Source: Microvirga sp. KLBC 81 | GTDB taxonomy: Bacteria; Pseudomonadota; Alphaproteobacteria; Rhizobiales; Beijerinckiaceae | Reading direction: 5' to 3' | Length of the DNA: 64,000 nt | Assembly: GCF_003075415.1 (NCBI RefSeq) | Contig: NZ_QDAH01000004.1 | Span: 124,001 to 188,000 of the forward strand | Shown here: one piece after another, positions 1 through 9,510 of the stretch | How positions within the stretch are numbered: the stretch's first letter is position 1 | Layout: the number at the start of each line of letters is the position of its first letter | Program-made: the position numbers and the translations under genes | Notes under the pieces: generated by a model | The model's database searches: none | Told to the model about the DNA's origin: nothing | What the model saw: the letters and a program-made list of their open reading frames with translations, nothing else

Positions 1-1371
1 GATCGACAGCGCGCGCCGCAACTGGCTTTCCGCCACGGGACCCAGAATGAGGCCCACCACCACCGGGGCAATCGGGAAGTCGAAGCGCCGCATCAGGAAG
101 CCGAGCACCCCGAACACCGTCAGCATGATGAGCTCCACCGGCGAAGGATTGGCCGCGATGGTGCCGATGGTGGCGAAGACCAGGATGCCCGCGTAGAGCC
201 AGGGCTGAGGAATGGCCAGAAGGCGCACCCACAGGCCGACGAGCGGCAGGTTCAGCACCAGCAGCATGCCGTTGGCGATGAAGAGGCTCGCGATCAGGCC
301 CCAGACGAGATCAGGCCGCTCCGCGAACAGCAGCGGGCCGGGATTGAGGCCATATTGCTGGAAGCCCGCCAGCAGCATGGCCGCCGTCGCGGAGGTCGGC
401 AGGCCCAGCGTCAGCAGCGGCACGAGCGTGCCGGCGGCGGACGCATTGTTGGCGGCCTCCGGCCCGGCCACGCCCTCGATGGCGCCCTTGCCGAACTCTT
501 CCGGGTGCTTTGTCAGACGCTTTTCGGTCGAATAGGACAGGAAGGTCGGGATCTCCGCGCCGCCGGCCGGAAGAGCCCCGATGGGAAAACCGTAGAGCGT
601 TCCGCGCAGCCAGGGTTTCCAGGAGCGCTTCCAGTCCTCTTTCGTCATCCAGAGGGAGCCGCGTACCGCCTCGAGCTTCTCCTCCTGGATATGGCGGCGA
701 GAGGCGACATAAAGGGCTTCGCCAACGGCGAAGAGGCCGACCGCCAGGGTCGTGACTTCGATGTTGTCGTACAATTCCGGGACGCCGAAGCTCAGGCGCG
801 ACTGGCCCGACAGGATATCAATGCCGACAAGTCCGAGCATGAGGCCGATGAACAGGCTGGTGAGGCCATGGATCGGCGAGTCGCCGAAGGTCGCGGAGAC
901 CGTCACGAAAGCCACGCACATGAGGGCGAAATAATCCTCAGGCCCGAAGCTCACGGCGATGTCGACCAGATAGGGGGCCAGGAAGGTCAGGCCCAAGGTG
1001 GCGATGGTGCCGGCGACGAAGGAGCCGATGGCGGAGGTGGCGAGCGCGGGGCCGCCGCGTCCGGCCTTGGCCATCAGGTTGCCCTCGAGAGCGGTGGCCA
1101 TGGAGGCGCTTTCGCCCGGCGTGTTGATCAGGATCGCGGTGGTCGAACCGCCATACATGCCGCCGTAATAGATGCCGGCGAACATGATGATGGAGCCTGC
1201 CGGATCGAGCTTGAAGGTGATCGGCAGGAGCAGCGCCACGGTGAGTGCCGGGCCGATGCCGGGCAGAACGCCGACGGCGGTGCCGAGGAGAACGCCGATG
1301 AGCGCGAAGAGCAGGTTCATCGGCTGTATGGCGACGGAAAGGCCGTTGGCGAGCGAGAGAAAGGCTTCCAT
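1..1371 (-). CDS. tctA: Tripartite tricarboxylate transporter large permease TctA (partial)
   Basis: Large membrane subunit of a tripartite tricarboxylate transporter, which imports citrate-like or other carboxylates using an ion gradient and a periplasmic binding protein. The reading frame is open from an ATG at 1371 down to base 1, so 457 codons are present and the C-terminus lies outside the window; the family is about 500 residues. The N-terminal half carries the glycine-rich family segments [12 protein letters not shown] and [12 protein letters not shown] followed by [10 protein letters not shown], and a second related repeat ([14 protein letters not shown]) lies in the second half. It is the last gene of a tctC-tctB-tctA operon, 8 bases after tctB. 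The substrate cannot be read from the sequence. Confidence 0.95.
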   Translation of the reverse strand, partial: MEAFLSLANGLSVAIQPMNLLFALIGVLLGTAVGVLPGIGPALTVALLLPITFKLDPAGSIIMFAGIYYGGMYGGSTTAILINTPGESASMATALEGNLMAKAGRGGPALATSAIGSFVAGTIATLGLTFLAPYLVDIAVSFGPEDYFALMCVAFVTVSATFGDSPIHGLTSLFIGLMLGLVGIDILSGQSRLSFGVPELYDNIEVTTLAVGLFAVGEALYVASRRHIQEEKLEAVRGSLWMTKEDWKRSWKPWLRGTLYGFPIGALPAGGAEIPTFLSYSTEKRLTKHPEEFGKGAIEGVAGPEAANNASAAGTLVPLLTLGLPTSATAAMLLAGFQQYGLNPGPLLFAERPDLVWGLIASLFIANGMLLVLNLPLVGLWVRLLAIPQPWLYAGILVFATIGTIAANPSPVELIMLTVFGVLGFLMRRFDFPIAPVVVGLILGPVAESQLRRALSI

Positions 1372-1379
1372 GTCAGGCC

Positions 1380-1853
1380 TCAGAACAGGTTTTCAAGCGG
1401 TCCTGCCGGCAGGGACAGGGTCAGGAGCTTGCCGAGCAGCAGGTAGATGAAGACGGCCAGCCCCGCTCCGATCAGGAGATCCACAAGGAAGGCGCGGCGT
1501 CCGAACGCCGCGGAGGTCGTGGCGAACAGAATGGCCGTGCCGATCATGAAGCCCCAGCCGAGAGAGATCAGAGCAATCAGGATCGCAAGCCCGCCGAGAA
1601 TCAGGATGATCGGCTTCCAATCGAGGCTCTCGCGCTCCGGCAGATCTCCCCTGAAAGCCGAGATGGCATTGCCGAGGGCGAGAACGGCAAGACCGATGGA
1701 TACGATGACCGGCATGACCTTCGGGCCGAGATCGTAAGGGGACAGGATCTGGAGCCTGGTCATGTCCCACCAGACCACGCCGGCGAGAACCAGGAGAATG
1801 AGCGCGATGGCAAGGCCTGCCACGTCGATGCGCCGCTGCGGAGTTGTCGTCAT
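1380..1853 (-). CDS. tctB: Tripartite tricarboxylate transporter small permease TctB
   Basis: Small membrane subunit of the same transporter, 157 residues with four predicted membrane segments, the usual size and layout of TctB. The first segment is around residues 12–27, and the C-terminus is hydrophobic up to the end. Identification rests on size, hydrophobic pattern and position between tctC and tctA, because this family is poorly conserved. It is separated from tctC by a 66-base gap that holds a terminator-like hairpin, so its expression is probably lower than that of tctC. Confidence 0.9.
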   Translation of the reverse strand: MTTTPQRRIDVAGLAIALILLVLAGVVWWDMTRLQILSPYDLGPKVMPVIVSIGLAVLALGNAISAFRGDLPERESLDWKPIILILGGLAILIALISLGWGFMIGTAILFATTSAAFGRRAFLVDLLIGAGLAVFIYLLLGKLLTLSLPAGPLENLF

Positions 1854-1861
1854 GGGATATC

Positions 1862-1896
1862 CTAAAAAGAAGCGCCGCGCTCCGAGAACGCGGCGC
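1862..1896 (-). terminator. Intrinsic terminator or attenuator between tctC and tctB
   Basis: On the minus strand an 8-bp perfect GC stem (arms 1889–1896 and 1872–1879, nine-base loop) is followed by the T-rich run TCTTTTTAGG. This is the form of a Rho-independent terminator. It sits inside the operon, downstream of the binding protein gene and upstream of the two membrane genes, so it is likely to be a partial terminator that lets more binding protein be made than permease. Confidence 0.75.
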
Positions 1897-1919
1897 CTCC
1901 TACGGCATTATCGTGATTT

Positions 1920-2891
1920 TTAAGACTTCACCAGTCCAACCGAGGTCAGAACCTCTTTGGTGCGAGCCTGCTCGTCGGCCAGGATCTTCGCGAAAGCGTC
2001 ACCGGAGATGTAGGCATCCTCCCAGCCCTTGGCCTTCAGGATGTCCTGCCACTCCTTGGACTTCGCCATCTTGTCCATGGCGTCCGTCAGAGTCTTCTTC
2101 TGGTCGGCGGAGAGGCCCGGAGGAGCAACGACAGCGCGCCAGTTGGCGATCTCGATGTCGACACCCTGAGCCTTGATGGAGGGTTTGTCGGCGGTGGCCT
2201 TATCGGCAGGCGTCGTCAGGCCGATAAGGCGCAGCTTGCCGGCCTTGATCTGGCTTTCGAACTCGCCGTAGCCGGAGATACCGGCCGTCACCTTGCCGCC
2301 GAGGATGGCCGCCAGGGCTTCACCACCGCCGGAGAAGGGGATGTAGTTGATCTTGGTCGCGTCGGCACCAGCCGCCTTGGCGAACAGGGCCGCGGCGATG
2401 TGGTCGACGCCGCCGGCCGAGCCGCCGGCCCAGGTGACCTTGGCCGGGTCCGCCTTCAAGGCTGCCGCAAGCTGCTTGGCGTCCTTGATCGGGGAATCGG
2501 CCGGAACGACGATGGCCTCGTATTCCGCCGTCAGGCGGGCGATGGGCGTCGTCTGTTCGAGGGTGATCGGCGATTTGTTGGTGAGCAGCGCGCCGACCAT
2601 CACATAGCCCATGACCATGAGCTGGTTGCCGTCGCCTTTGGAATTGTTCACGAGCTGGGCGATACCGATGGAGCCGCCGGCGCCGGGAACGTTTGTGACC
2701 TGCACGCTCTTGGCGATGCCGGACTGGGTCAGAGCCTGCTGCATGGACCGGGCGGTCTGGTCCCAGCCGCCGCCAGGGGCCGCCGGGGCCATGATCTTCA
2801 GCTCCATCTGGGCCGCAGCCGATGTCACGAAGCCTGCAACAGCAGCGGCGGCTAGGGCGCCGCGCCAAAGGCTCTTGCGAAGTTGGCTCAT
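1920..2891 (-). CDS. tctC: Tripartite tricarboxylate transporter substrate-binding protein TctC
   Basis: Periplasmic substrate-binding protein of the Bug/TctC family, 323 residues. A Sec signal peptide covers about residues 1–27 (ending ASAAA-like, VTSAAAQ). The family loop AAPGGGWDQTARSMQ follows at about residues 37–51, and the second ligand loop VPGAGGSIG at about 68–76. A strong Shine-Dalgarno (GGAGG, seven bases upstream) supports the ATG at 2891. It is the first gene of the operon; the ligand may be any small carboxylate. Confidence 0.95.
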   Translation of the reverse strand: MSQLRKSLWRGALAAAAVAGFVTSAAAQMELKIMAPAAPGGGWDQTARSMQQALTQSGIAKSVQVTNVPGAGGSIGIAQLVNNSKGDGNQLMVMGYVMVGALLTNKSPITLEQTTPIARLTAEYEAIVVPADSPIKDAKQLAAALKADPAKVTWAGGSAGGVDHIAAALFAKAAGADATKINYIPFSGGGEALAAILGGKVTAGISGYGEFESQIKAGKLRLIGLTTPADKATADKPSIKAQGVDIEIANWRAVVAPPGLSADQKKTLTDAMDKMAKSKEWQDILKAKGWEDAYISGDAFAKILADEQARTKEVLTSVGLVKS

Positions 2892-3046
2892 AGTGTTTCC
2901 TCCATGGGACTTTAAGTCACGTCAGAGCGTGGTGCCGCAGACCGTAAAGGCGCTTTTCCTGAGGGGCAAGCGTCTGGGTCCTTTATCGCTGTTGAACCTT
3001 CGCGTAAGAGCCTGATGTAAGACCCTAACGGAGAGCGCACTTTCTT

Positions 3047-4291
3047 ATGGCCTTCATTGACGTCCCCATGACCAGCCAGCGGCTTCGCGTTGCCGAACGT
3101 TTTTGGCGCGCCGCCATGGTGAGCCTGGCCATTACGCCCTTAGGAATGTCGATCGCCCACCGCTCCAGTCCTGTGTATGTGGTCCTGAGCGCTGTCCTTT
3201 GCTTGGTGGCGACGAGCCTTGAGGGACGGATCCGCCCTTTCCTGCGGCGCCTTTCAGCGGCATTGACCTCGCCTCTGGGGCTCGCCGTGCTTGCGTTCGT
3301 TGGCTGGACCCTGATGTCCGTCGGTTGGAGTGAGTTCGGATCCGTTTCCCTTCGCGCCTTCGGGGAATTTTGGCTGCCGATTGCGGCCGCCCTGATCCTG
3401 GCTCTGACCTTACCCAAGTATCTGACGCGGCAGATGTTTTGGATTCTGGCCGGCACCTTCCTGTTGTCGGGCATCATCATTGTGGCGGAGCTCGGAACGG
3501 GCTTGGTTCTGCGCAAGGCCATCGGCGTGCGTGCCGATCCCTTTATTTTCAATCGCCCTGTGTTGACGCTGCTCATGCTGGCCCTGCCTCTGACGGCCTG
3601 GATCCTCGACGATCTGCGGAGAGGGGCGGTCTGGGGCTTGGCTCTGCTGCTGTTCCTCACTGCAGTCGTGATGCAGTCCGAAAGCGATGCCGCCGTTCTG
3701 GGGCTGGCCATCATCTGCCTCACCTTTCCCATGGCCTGGTTTGTGCCACGAGTGACCTTTGTCTTGGTGGCCTTCGCCGTCCTGGTGGCCTTCTGCGTTT
3801 CTCCTCTCGTCGGTCCCATTGCGGCTCAACTGATCCCCCCCGCAATGCATGAGAAAATGGCCAGCAGCCACTCGAAGGAGAGGGTGGAACTCTGGCAGAG
3901 CTTCGGCTATGTGGTGCGGGAGAAGCCCATTCTGGGCTCCGGCTTCGGCATAAGCCCGCGCATGGCGGAAACCACCATTGCTCAGAAGGTGCCAGTGGAG
4001 CATCAGCGGATGCTGAACATCGGGCATCCTCACAATGCAGCTCTGCAGATCTGGGTGGAGCTTGGTGCGATCGGTGCCGCTATTGCGGTGTTTATTGCGT
4101 TTCTCACCCTGCGGGCGGTCTGGCGGTTACCCCACCTGACCAGGTGCGCTTCCATGGCACTGATAGCCGGAGCAGGCCCGGTAGCACTCGTTGGTCATGG
4201 CGCTTGGCAGGGATGGTGGGCAGCATCGCTTGGCGCAGCCATTATATGGATGCAAGCTGCCAGCCGATTCCAAACGGAGACCAAGTCATGA
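3047..4291 (+). CDS. O-antigen ligase-like (Wzy_C) membrane protein
   Basis: Integral membrane protein of 414 residues with about ten or more hydrophobic segments, belonging to the O-antigen ligase/polymerase (Wzy_C) group that joins or polymerises surface polysaccharide at the periplasmic face. The periplasmic loop near residues 270–330 carries the family features GSGFGI and the signature HPHNAALQIWVELG. The stop codon overlaps the start of the next gene (ATGA), so it is probably co-transcribed with glutathione reductase, although the two have no obvious shared task. Whether it acts on lipopolysaccharide, another glycan or a protein cannot be decided. Confidence 0.85.
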   Translation: MAFIDVPMTSQRLRVAERFWRAAMVSLAITPLGMSIAHRSSPVYVVLSAVLCLVATSLEGRIRPFLRRLSAALTSPLGLAVLAFVGWTLMSVGWSEFGSVSLRAFGEFWLPIAAALILALTLPKYLTRQMFWILAGTFLLSGIIIVAELGTGLVLRKAIGVRADPFIFNRPVLTLLMLALPLTAWILDDLRRGAVWGLALLLFLTAVVMQSESDAAVLGLAIICLTFPMAWFVPRVTFVLVAFAVLVAFCVSPLVGPIAAQLIPPAMHEKMASSHSKERVELWQSFGYVVREKPILGSGFGISPRMAETTIAQKVPVEHQRMLNIGHPHNAALQIWVELGAIGAAIAVFIAFLTLRAVWRLPHLTRCASMALIAGAGPVALVGHGAWQGWWAASLGAAIIWMQAASRFQTETKS

Positions 4292-5673
4292 CCCAGTTCG
4301 ATGTAGATCTTTTCGTCATCGGAGGGGGGTCGGGTGGTGTCCGCGCCGCTCGCATCGCCGCGAACTACGGCGCGAAGGTGATGATCGCGGAGGAGTACCG
4401 GATCGGTGGAACCTGCGTCATTCGCGGCTGCGTGCCCAAGAAGCTCATGGTCTATGCCAGCCGCTTCGCCGACGAATTCCACGATGCGGCCGGGTTCGGC
4501 TGGACTGTTGGCGAAACGAGCTTCGACTGGGCGACGCTCATCCGCAACAAGGACGAAGAGATCGACCGGCTGGAGGGGATCTACCGGGCCAATCTCGAAA
4601 GGGCCGGGGTCGAGACCATCAACAGCCGCGCCGTGATCGAGGATGCGCATACGATCCACATTCTCAAGACCGGCGCCCGGATCCGCGCGCGCTACATCCT
4701 CGTAGCGGTCGGCGCGCATCCGACCCTGGAGCCCGCCATTCCGGGCGGTGAGCTGGGCATCACCTCGAACGAGGTCTTCCATCTGGAAACCCAGCCGAGG
4801 CGCATCATGGTTGTCGGCGGCGGCTATATCGCCGTGGAATTCGCCGGCGTGTTTGCGGGGCTCGGGAGCGACGTGACCTTGGTTCACCGGGGCGACAAGC
4901 TCCTGCGCGGCTTCGACGAGGATGTGCGCGATGCCCTGGGTGAGGCCTATGCTCAGCGCGGGATCAATCTCGCTCTCAAGACGACTGTGACGCGCCTGGA
5001 CAAGGCTGCAGACGGCATTGCCGCGACCTTGTCCGATGGCTCCGTGGTTACCGTCGACCAAGTGCTGGTTGCGACAGGCCGACGGCCGAACACGAAGGGG
5101 CTCGGCCTCGAGAAGGTAGGCATCACTGTCGACGAGGTGGGGGCGATCCCGGTCGATACCTATTCTCAGACGCTTATCCCTTCGATCTATGCGGTCGGCG
5201 ACGTGACCAATAGAGTCAATCTCACGCCCATCGCCATCCGCGAGGGACACGCCTTTGCAGACACTGTGTTCGGCAGAAAGCCCACTATCGTCGACCACGA
5301 CCTGATCCCCACGGCCGTCTTTTCGACCCCCGAAATAGGCGTGATCGGCTGCGGCGAGGCGGCAGCCCGACAGGTCTACGGGGATATCGATGTCTACAAG
5401 ACGGCGTTCCGGCCCATGAAGGCCACCCGGTCGGGCGGCTCCGAACGGGTGCTCATGAAGCTCGTCGTCGACAAGGCCACCGACAAGGTCGTAGGCGTCC
5501 ACATCATGGGGCACGATGCGGGCGAGCTGATTCAGCTTGCTGGGATTGCCGTTACCATGGGGGCCACCAAGGCCGATTTCGACCGCACCGTCGCCGTTCA
5601 TCCGACAGCTGCGGAGGAGCTGGTGACCATGCGCACGCCAGTGGTGGTCAAGAAGCCGGTTGCGGTAGGGTGA
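4288..5673 (+). CDS. gor: Glutathione-disulfide reductase
   Basis: FAD-dependent NADPH:glutathione disulfide oxidoreductase, 461 residues, keeping the cytoplasmic glutathione pool reduced. The N-terminal dinucleotide fold IGGGSGG (residues 11–17) is followed by the redox-active disulfide in GGTCVIRGC (Cys43 and Cys48). A second nucleotide fold VVGGGYIAVEFA binds NADPH, and the C-terminal HPTAAEE supplies the catalytic histidine–glutamate pair. The ATG at 4288 is chosen because it overlaps the preceding stop codon and starts directly at the FAD domain; an upstream in-frame start would add 48 residues unlike the family. Confidence 0.95.
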   Translation: MTQFDVDLFVIGGGSGGVRAARIAANYGAKVMIAEEYRIGGTCVIRGCVPKKLMVYASRFADEFHDAAGFGWTVGETSFDWATLIRNKDEEIDRLEGIYRANLERAGVETINSRAVIEDAHTIHILKTGARIRARYILVAVGAHPTLEPAIPGGELGITSNEVFHLETQPRRIMVVGGGYIAVEFAGVFAGLGSDVTLVHRGDKLLRGFDEDVRDALGEAYAQRGINLALKTTVTRLDKAADGIAATLSDGSVVTVDQVLVATGRRPNTKGLGLEKVGITVDEVGAIPVDTYSQTLIPSIYAVGDVTNRVNLTPIAIREGHAFADTVFGRKPTIVDHDLIPTAVFSTPEIGVIGCGEAAARQVYGDIDVYKTAFRPMKATRSGGSERVLMKLVVDKATDKVVGVHIMGHDAGELIQLAGIAVTMGATKADFDRTVAVHPTAAEELVTMRTPVVVKKPVAVG

Positions 5674-5796
5674 ACGGAGTTTCGAAAAGACGCGGCCTTT
5701 CGGCACTCGCCTTTTTATTTATGTCGTGTATAGGTGCCTTTTCGTGCTGCTTGTTGCGGTGAACGAGAGGATACAAACGACACGGGGGTAAGTGTC

Positions 5797-7182
5797 ATGA
5801 CTGAGCGGTGGACGCCTGATAGCTGGAGACACAAGCCGATCCAGCAGGTCCCGGCCTATCCGGACCCGGAGGCGCTTGAAAGCGTGGAGCAGCAGCTCGC
5901 CGGCTTTCCCCCGCTGGTTTTTGCGGGCGAGGCCCGCAAGCTGAAGCGCGAGCTGGCGAAAGTGGCCAAGGGCGAGGCTTTCCTCCTCCAGGGCGGCGAC
6001 TGCGCCGAGAGCTTCGCCGAACACTCCGCCGACAACATCCGCGATTTCTTCCGCCTGTTCCTGCAGATGGCCGTGGTGCTCACCTATGCGGGCGGCTCGC
6101 CCGTGGTGAAGGTCGGCCGCGTGGCCGGCCAGTTCGCCAAGCCGCGCTCCTCCGCGACCGAGACCATCGACGGCGTCGAGCTGCCGAGCTACCGCGGCGA
6201 CATCATCAGCGACATCGCCTTCACGCCTGAGGCCCGCACGCCCGATCCGCGCCGCCAGCTCATGGCGTACCGCCAGTCGGCCGCGACGCTGAACCTGATC
6301 CGCGCCTTCGCGACGGGCGGCTACGCGAACCTCGAGAACGCGCATCGCTGGATGCTCGGCTTCGTGAAGGATTCGCCGCAATCCTCGCGCTACAGCGAGC
6401 TGGCCGAGCGCATCACCGAGAGCCTCAACTTCATGCGGGCCATCGGCATCGATCCCGAAACGCATCCCGAGATGCGCTCGACGGATTTCTACACCAGCCA
6501 CGAGGCCCTGCTGCTCGGCTACGAGGAGGCCCTGACCCGCGTGGATTCCACCACCGGTGACTGGTACGCCACCTCCGGCCATATGCTCTGGATCGGCGAC
6601 CGCACCCGCCAGACGGACCATGCCCATGTGGAATACATGCGCGGCATCAAGAACCCGATCGGCCTCAAGTGCGGCCCGTCGCTCACGCCGGACGGGCTTC
6701 TCAAGCTCATCGACACCCTGAACCCTGAGGACGAGGCTGGCCGTCTCACCCTGATCTGCCGCTTCGGCGCGGACAAGGTGGCCGATCATCTGCCGGGCCT
6801 GATCCGCGCGGTGCAGAAGGAAGGCCGCACGGTGGTGTGGTCCTGCGATCCGATGCACGGCAACACGATCAAGGCTGCTTCGGGCTACAAGACGCGCCCC
6901 TTCGAGCGCGTCATGGGCGAGGTGAGGGACTTCTTCGCCATCCATCAGGCGGAAGGCACCCATGCCGGCGGCATCCACCTGGAGATGACCGGCAAGAACG
7001 TGACGGAATGCACCGGCGGCGCCCGCGCGCTCACCGATGCGGACCTCTCCGACCGCTACCACACCTATTGCGACCCGCGCCTCAACGCGGAGCAGGCACT
7101 GGAAATCGCCTTCCTGACCTCGGAACTGATCAAGCGCGAGCGCCAGTCAAGGGAAAGGCCCACCGCTCTGGCGGCTGAGTAA
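5797..7182 (+). CDS. Class II 3-deoxy-7-phosphoheptulonate (DAHP) synthase
   Basis: First enzyme of the shikimate pathway, condensing phosphoenolpyruvate with erythrose 4-phosphate. It is the plant-like class II type of 461 residues, shown by [12 protein letters not shown] near residue 70, [22 protein letters not shown] and SCDPMHGNT. The ATG at 5797 begins at the conserved start WTPDSWR. A strong terminator follows 10 bases after the stop codon, and the gene appears to be a single transcription unit. A leftward frame of 447 codons over the same DNA is a codon-bias shadow. Confidence 0.95.
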   Translation: MTERWTPDSWRHKPIQQVPAYPDPEALESVEQQLAGFPPLVFAGEARKLKRELAKVAKGEAFLLQGGDCAESFAEHSADNIRDFFRLFLQMAVVLTYAGGSPVVKVGRVAGQFAKPRSSATETIDGVELPSYRGDIISDIAFTPEARTPDPRRQLMAYRQSAATLNLIRAFATGGYANLENAHRWMLGFVKDSPQSSRYSELAERITESLNFMRAIGIDPETHPEMRSTDFYTSHEALLLGYEEALTRVDSTTGDWYATSGHMLWIGDRTRQTDHAHVEYMRGIKNPIGLKCGPSLTPDGLLKLIDTLNPEDEAGRLTLICRFGADKVADHLPGLIRAVQKEGRTVVWSCDPMHGNTIKAASGYKTRPFERVMGEVRDFFAIHQAEGTHAGGIHLEMTGKNVTECTGGARALTDADLSDRYHTYCDPRLNAEQALEIAFLTSELIKRERQSRERPTALAAE

Positions 7183-7191
7183 AAATAAAAG

Positions 7192-7220
7192 AAAAGGGGC
7201 GTTTTCGGCGCCCCTTTTGC
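7192..7220 (+). terminator. Rho-independent terminator after the DAHP synthase gene
   Basis: Perfect 10-bp inverted repeat (arms 7192–7201 and 7209–7218) with AAAAGGGGCG pairing to CGCCCCTTTT; the T run is part of the right arm, so it can serve both strands. It lies between the rightward synthase gene and the leftward small membrane gene at 7253, and probably ends transcription from both. Confidence 0.85.
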
Positions 7221-7252
7221 TTTATCCGTGAGGCTGCTGAGCAATACTCAAC

Positions 7253-7336
7253 TCAGCTCAGCCAGCCCATGAAGAAGAGAATAAGGATGATCGGCAGAGG
7301 AATGCCGATGAGCCAAAGCAAAGCGCCTTTAAACAT
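7253..7336 (-). CDS. 27-residue membrane protein (MFKGALLWLIGIP type)
   Basis: Very small protein of 27 residues, essentially one membrane segment with a Pro-containing kink (LIGIPLPIILILFF). The start at 7336 is supported by a Shine-Dalgarno GGAGG six bases upstream on the minus strand. I recognise this type as a short conserved membrane peptide seen in alphaproteobacteria; its role is unknown. A longer in-frame extension to 7453 has no ribosome-binding site and an unlikely Arg/Cys-rich composition. Confidence 0.6.
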   Translation of the reverse strand: MFKGALLWLIGIPLPIILILFFMGWLS

Positions 7337-7528
7337 GGTTGCCTCCATTGTCCAAAACGTGTGAGGACAACGACCTGAGCTATATTGGGTTCCGCAAATT
7401 GCTGCGAGCCGCTTTTTCTGCCGTTTCAGCTTTGATGGATCGGAGCGATCCATTCGGCGTTAAGCTCACGGGATAGCTCAGGCTTTGCATTGCTGCGCAT
7501 CCGGCAGCGCGCTAATTCTTCGGGTGCC

Positions 7529-9262
7529 ATGGCTCAGAACACACTCAAGATCGCTCTCGCGCAGCTCAATCCCACCGTCGGCGATGTCGCCGGCAACGAG
7601 CAAAAGGCTCGTTATGCCCGCGCGGAGGCTGCCCGGATGGGAGCGGATCTCGTGATGTTCGCCGAACAGTTCCTCGCGGGCTATCCCGCCGAGGATCTCG
7701 TGCTCAAGCCTGCCTTCCAGGATTCTTGCCGCGCCGCGCTCGAGCGCCTCGCCCGCGAGACGGCGGATGGCGGTCCTGGCATGCTCATCGGCCTGCCATG
7801 GCGCGAGAAGGACGAACTGTACAACGCCTATGCGCTTCTCGATAACGGTGCGATCTCGGTACGCTTCAAGGTCGATCTGCCCAATTACGGCGTCTTCGAC
7901 GAGAAGCGGAATTTCGAGTCCGGCCCCTTGCCGGGACCCGTTAATTTCCGCGGCATCCGGCTGGGCATTCCGATCTGCGAGGATATCTGGACCGGCGACG
8001 TGGTCGAGTGCCTGGCCGAAACGGGAGCCGAGATGCTCCTCGTTCCCAACGGCTCGCCCTATTGGCGCGGCAAGACGGACGAGCGCTTCAACATTGCCGC
8101 CGCGCGCGTGACGGAAAGCGGATTGCCGCTCGTCTATCTCAATCAGGTCGGTGGCCAGGACGAACTCGTCTTCGACGGCGCCTCCTTCGTCCTCAACGTC
8201 GATTGCTCGCTTGTCTGCCAGTTGCCTGCCTATGAGGAGATGATCGCGCTCACCTTCTGGGAAAAGGGCGAGGAAGGCTGGTTGTGCCGCGAGGCCCCCA
8301 TGATGACGGTGGAGGAGGGCGAACAGGCTGATTATGCCGCCTGCGTCCTCGGCCTTCGCGATTACGTGGACAAGAACCGCTTCCCCGGCGTGGTCCTCGG
8401 GCTTTCCGGTGGCATCGATTCCGCGATCTGTGCCGCCATGGCCGTCGATGCGCTGGGCGCTGAGCGCGTGCATTGCGTGATGCTGCCCTACCGCTACACC
8501 TCGGGTGAATCCTTGCGTGATGCGGAGGCCTGCGCGAAGGCCTTGGGCGTGCGCTACGACATCCTGCCCATCGCCGATCCCGTGGAGGGCTTCGAGGCCG
8601 CGCTCCAGCCTCTCTTCCAGGGCAGGGAGCGTGACATCACGGAGGAGAACCTCCAGAGCCGCGCGCGCGGCACCATCCTCATGGCGATCTCGAACAAGTT
8701 CGGCGCCATGGTGGTGACCACGGGCAACAAGTCCGAGATGTCGGTGGGCTATGCCACGATCTACGGCGACATGAACGGCGGCTTCAACCCGATCAAGGAT
8801 CTCTACAAGATGGAGGTCTACCGCCTGTCCGCGCTCCGCAACCGGTGGAAGCCGAAGGGGGCTCTGGGCCCGGATGGCATCGTGATCCCTGAAAACATCC
8901 TCACCAAGACTCCTTCTGCGGAGTTGCGCGAGAACCAGAAGGATCAGGACTCGCTGCCGCCGTATGAGGATCTCGATGCGATCCTGCGCGGCCTGGTCGA
9001 GGAGGAGCTTCGCGTATCCGACATCGTCGCCAAGGGCTATGACCTTGAGGTGGTGAAGAAGATCGAGCGCCTGCTCTACATCGCCGAATACAAGCGCCGA
9101 CAATCGGCGCCGGGCGTGAAGGTCACGCGCAGAAATTTCGGCCGCGACCGCCGCTATCCCATCGTGAACCGCTTTCGGGATCAGGGCCTCGTCGCCGATC
9201 AGAGGGACGAAGCCCTGGAGCGGGCCATCGGCAAACCACGCATGGGCTCATTGGACGTTTAG
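7529..9262 (+). CDS. nadE: Glutamine-dependent NAD+ synthetase
   Basis: Last step of NAD synthesis: amidation of nicotinate adenine dinucleotide using ATP and ammonia from glutamine. It has 577 residues in two parts. The N-terminal nitrilase-type glutaminase has its triad visible as Glu46 (FAEQFL), Lys114 (RFKVDLPNYG) and Cys150 (IPICEDIW). The C-terminal ATP-pyrophosphatase domain has its P-loop SGGIDS at residues 293–298. The ATG at 7529 begins at MAQNTLKIALAQ, the normal start of the domain; an upstream ATG at 7490 has no support. Confidence 0.95.
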   Translation: MAQNTLKIALAQLNPTVGDVAGNEQKARYARAEAARMGADLVMFAEQFLAGYPAEDLVLKPAFQDSCRAALERLARETADGGPGMLIGLPWREKDELYNAYALLDNGAISVRFKVDLPNYGVFDEKRNFESGPLPGPVNFRGIRLGIPICEDIWTGDVVECLAETGAEMLLVPNGSPYWRGKTDERFNIAAARVTESGLPLVYLNQVGGQDELVFDGASFVLNVDCSLVCQLPAYEEMIALTFWEKGEEGWLCREAPMMTVEEGEQADYAACVLGLRDYVDKNRFPGVVLGLSGGIDSAICAAMAVDALGAERVHCVMLPYRYTSGESLRDAEACAKALGVRYDILPIADPVEGFEAALQPLFQGRERDITEENLQSRARGTILMAISNKFGAMVVTTGNKSEMSVGYATIYGDMNGGFNPIKDLYKMEVYRLSALRNRWKPKGALGPDGIVIPENILTKTPSAELRENQKDQDSLPPYEDLDAILRGLVEEELRVSDIVAKGYDLEVVKKIERLLYIAEYKRRQSAPGVKVTRRNFGRDRRYPIVNRFRDQGLVADQRDEALERAIGKPRMGSLDV

Positions 9263-9280
9263 AGCCCTCGACACCCTCCA

Positions 9281-9370
9281 CGTCATCACCGGCCTTGTGC
9301 CGGTGATCCCGATCGTGTGAGACGGTGCGCTCTTCGGATCGGGATGGCCGGGACAAGCCCGGCCATGACG
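9281..9370. repeat. Palindromic repeat, family A, copy 1
   Basis: About 90 bases bounded by GTCATCACCGG and CGGCCATGAC, made of two stem-loops (ACCGGCCTTGTGCCGGT and GGCCGGGACAAGCCCGGCC) joined by a variable middle. Further copies are at 10870, 12741 and 18005. It lies in the nadE–gltX gap. Confidence 0.85.
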
Positions 9371-9414
9371 TGAGGAAGGCTTTCGCATCCGGTCGCACCA
9401 CCTCCACCCCTTAT

Positions 9415-9435
9415 CCCTCCCCGCAAGGGGGAGGG
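9415..9435. repeat. Short G/C stem-loop
   Basis: CCCTCCCC and GGGGAGGG pair around a GCAA-containing loop. This is a common short intergenic stem-loop in this bacterial group; there is no T run, so a terminator role is uncertain. Confidence 0.5.
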
Positions 9436-9510
9436 GAAATGACGGAGAGCCTCTTGTCTGAACTGTTCACCTCTTGCACTGCCCGGCTCCCTTCGCCATA
9501 GGGTTCGCTT

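Noticed and set aside
5719-7062. Long minus-strand frame opposite the DAHP synthase gene
   Set aside because: Codon-bias shadow: the plus strand encodes a complete, well-conserved enzyme.
7192-7220. Riboswitch or attenuator after the DAHP synthase gene
   Set aside because: The structure lies after the stop codon and has the simple form of a terminator.
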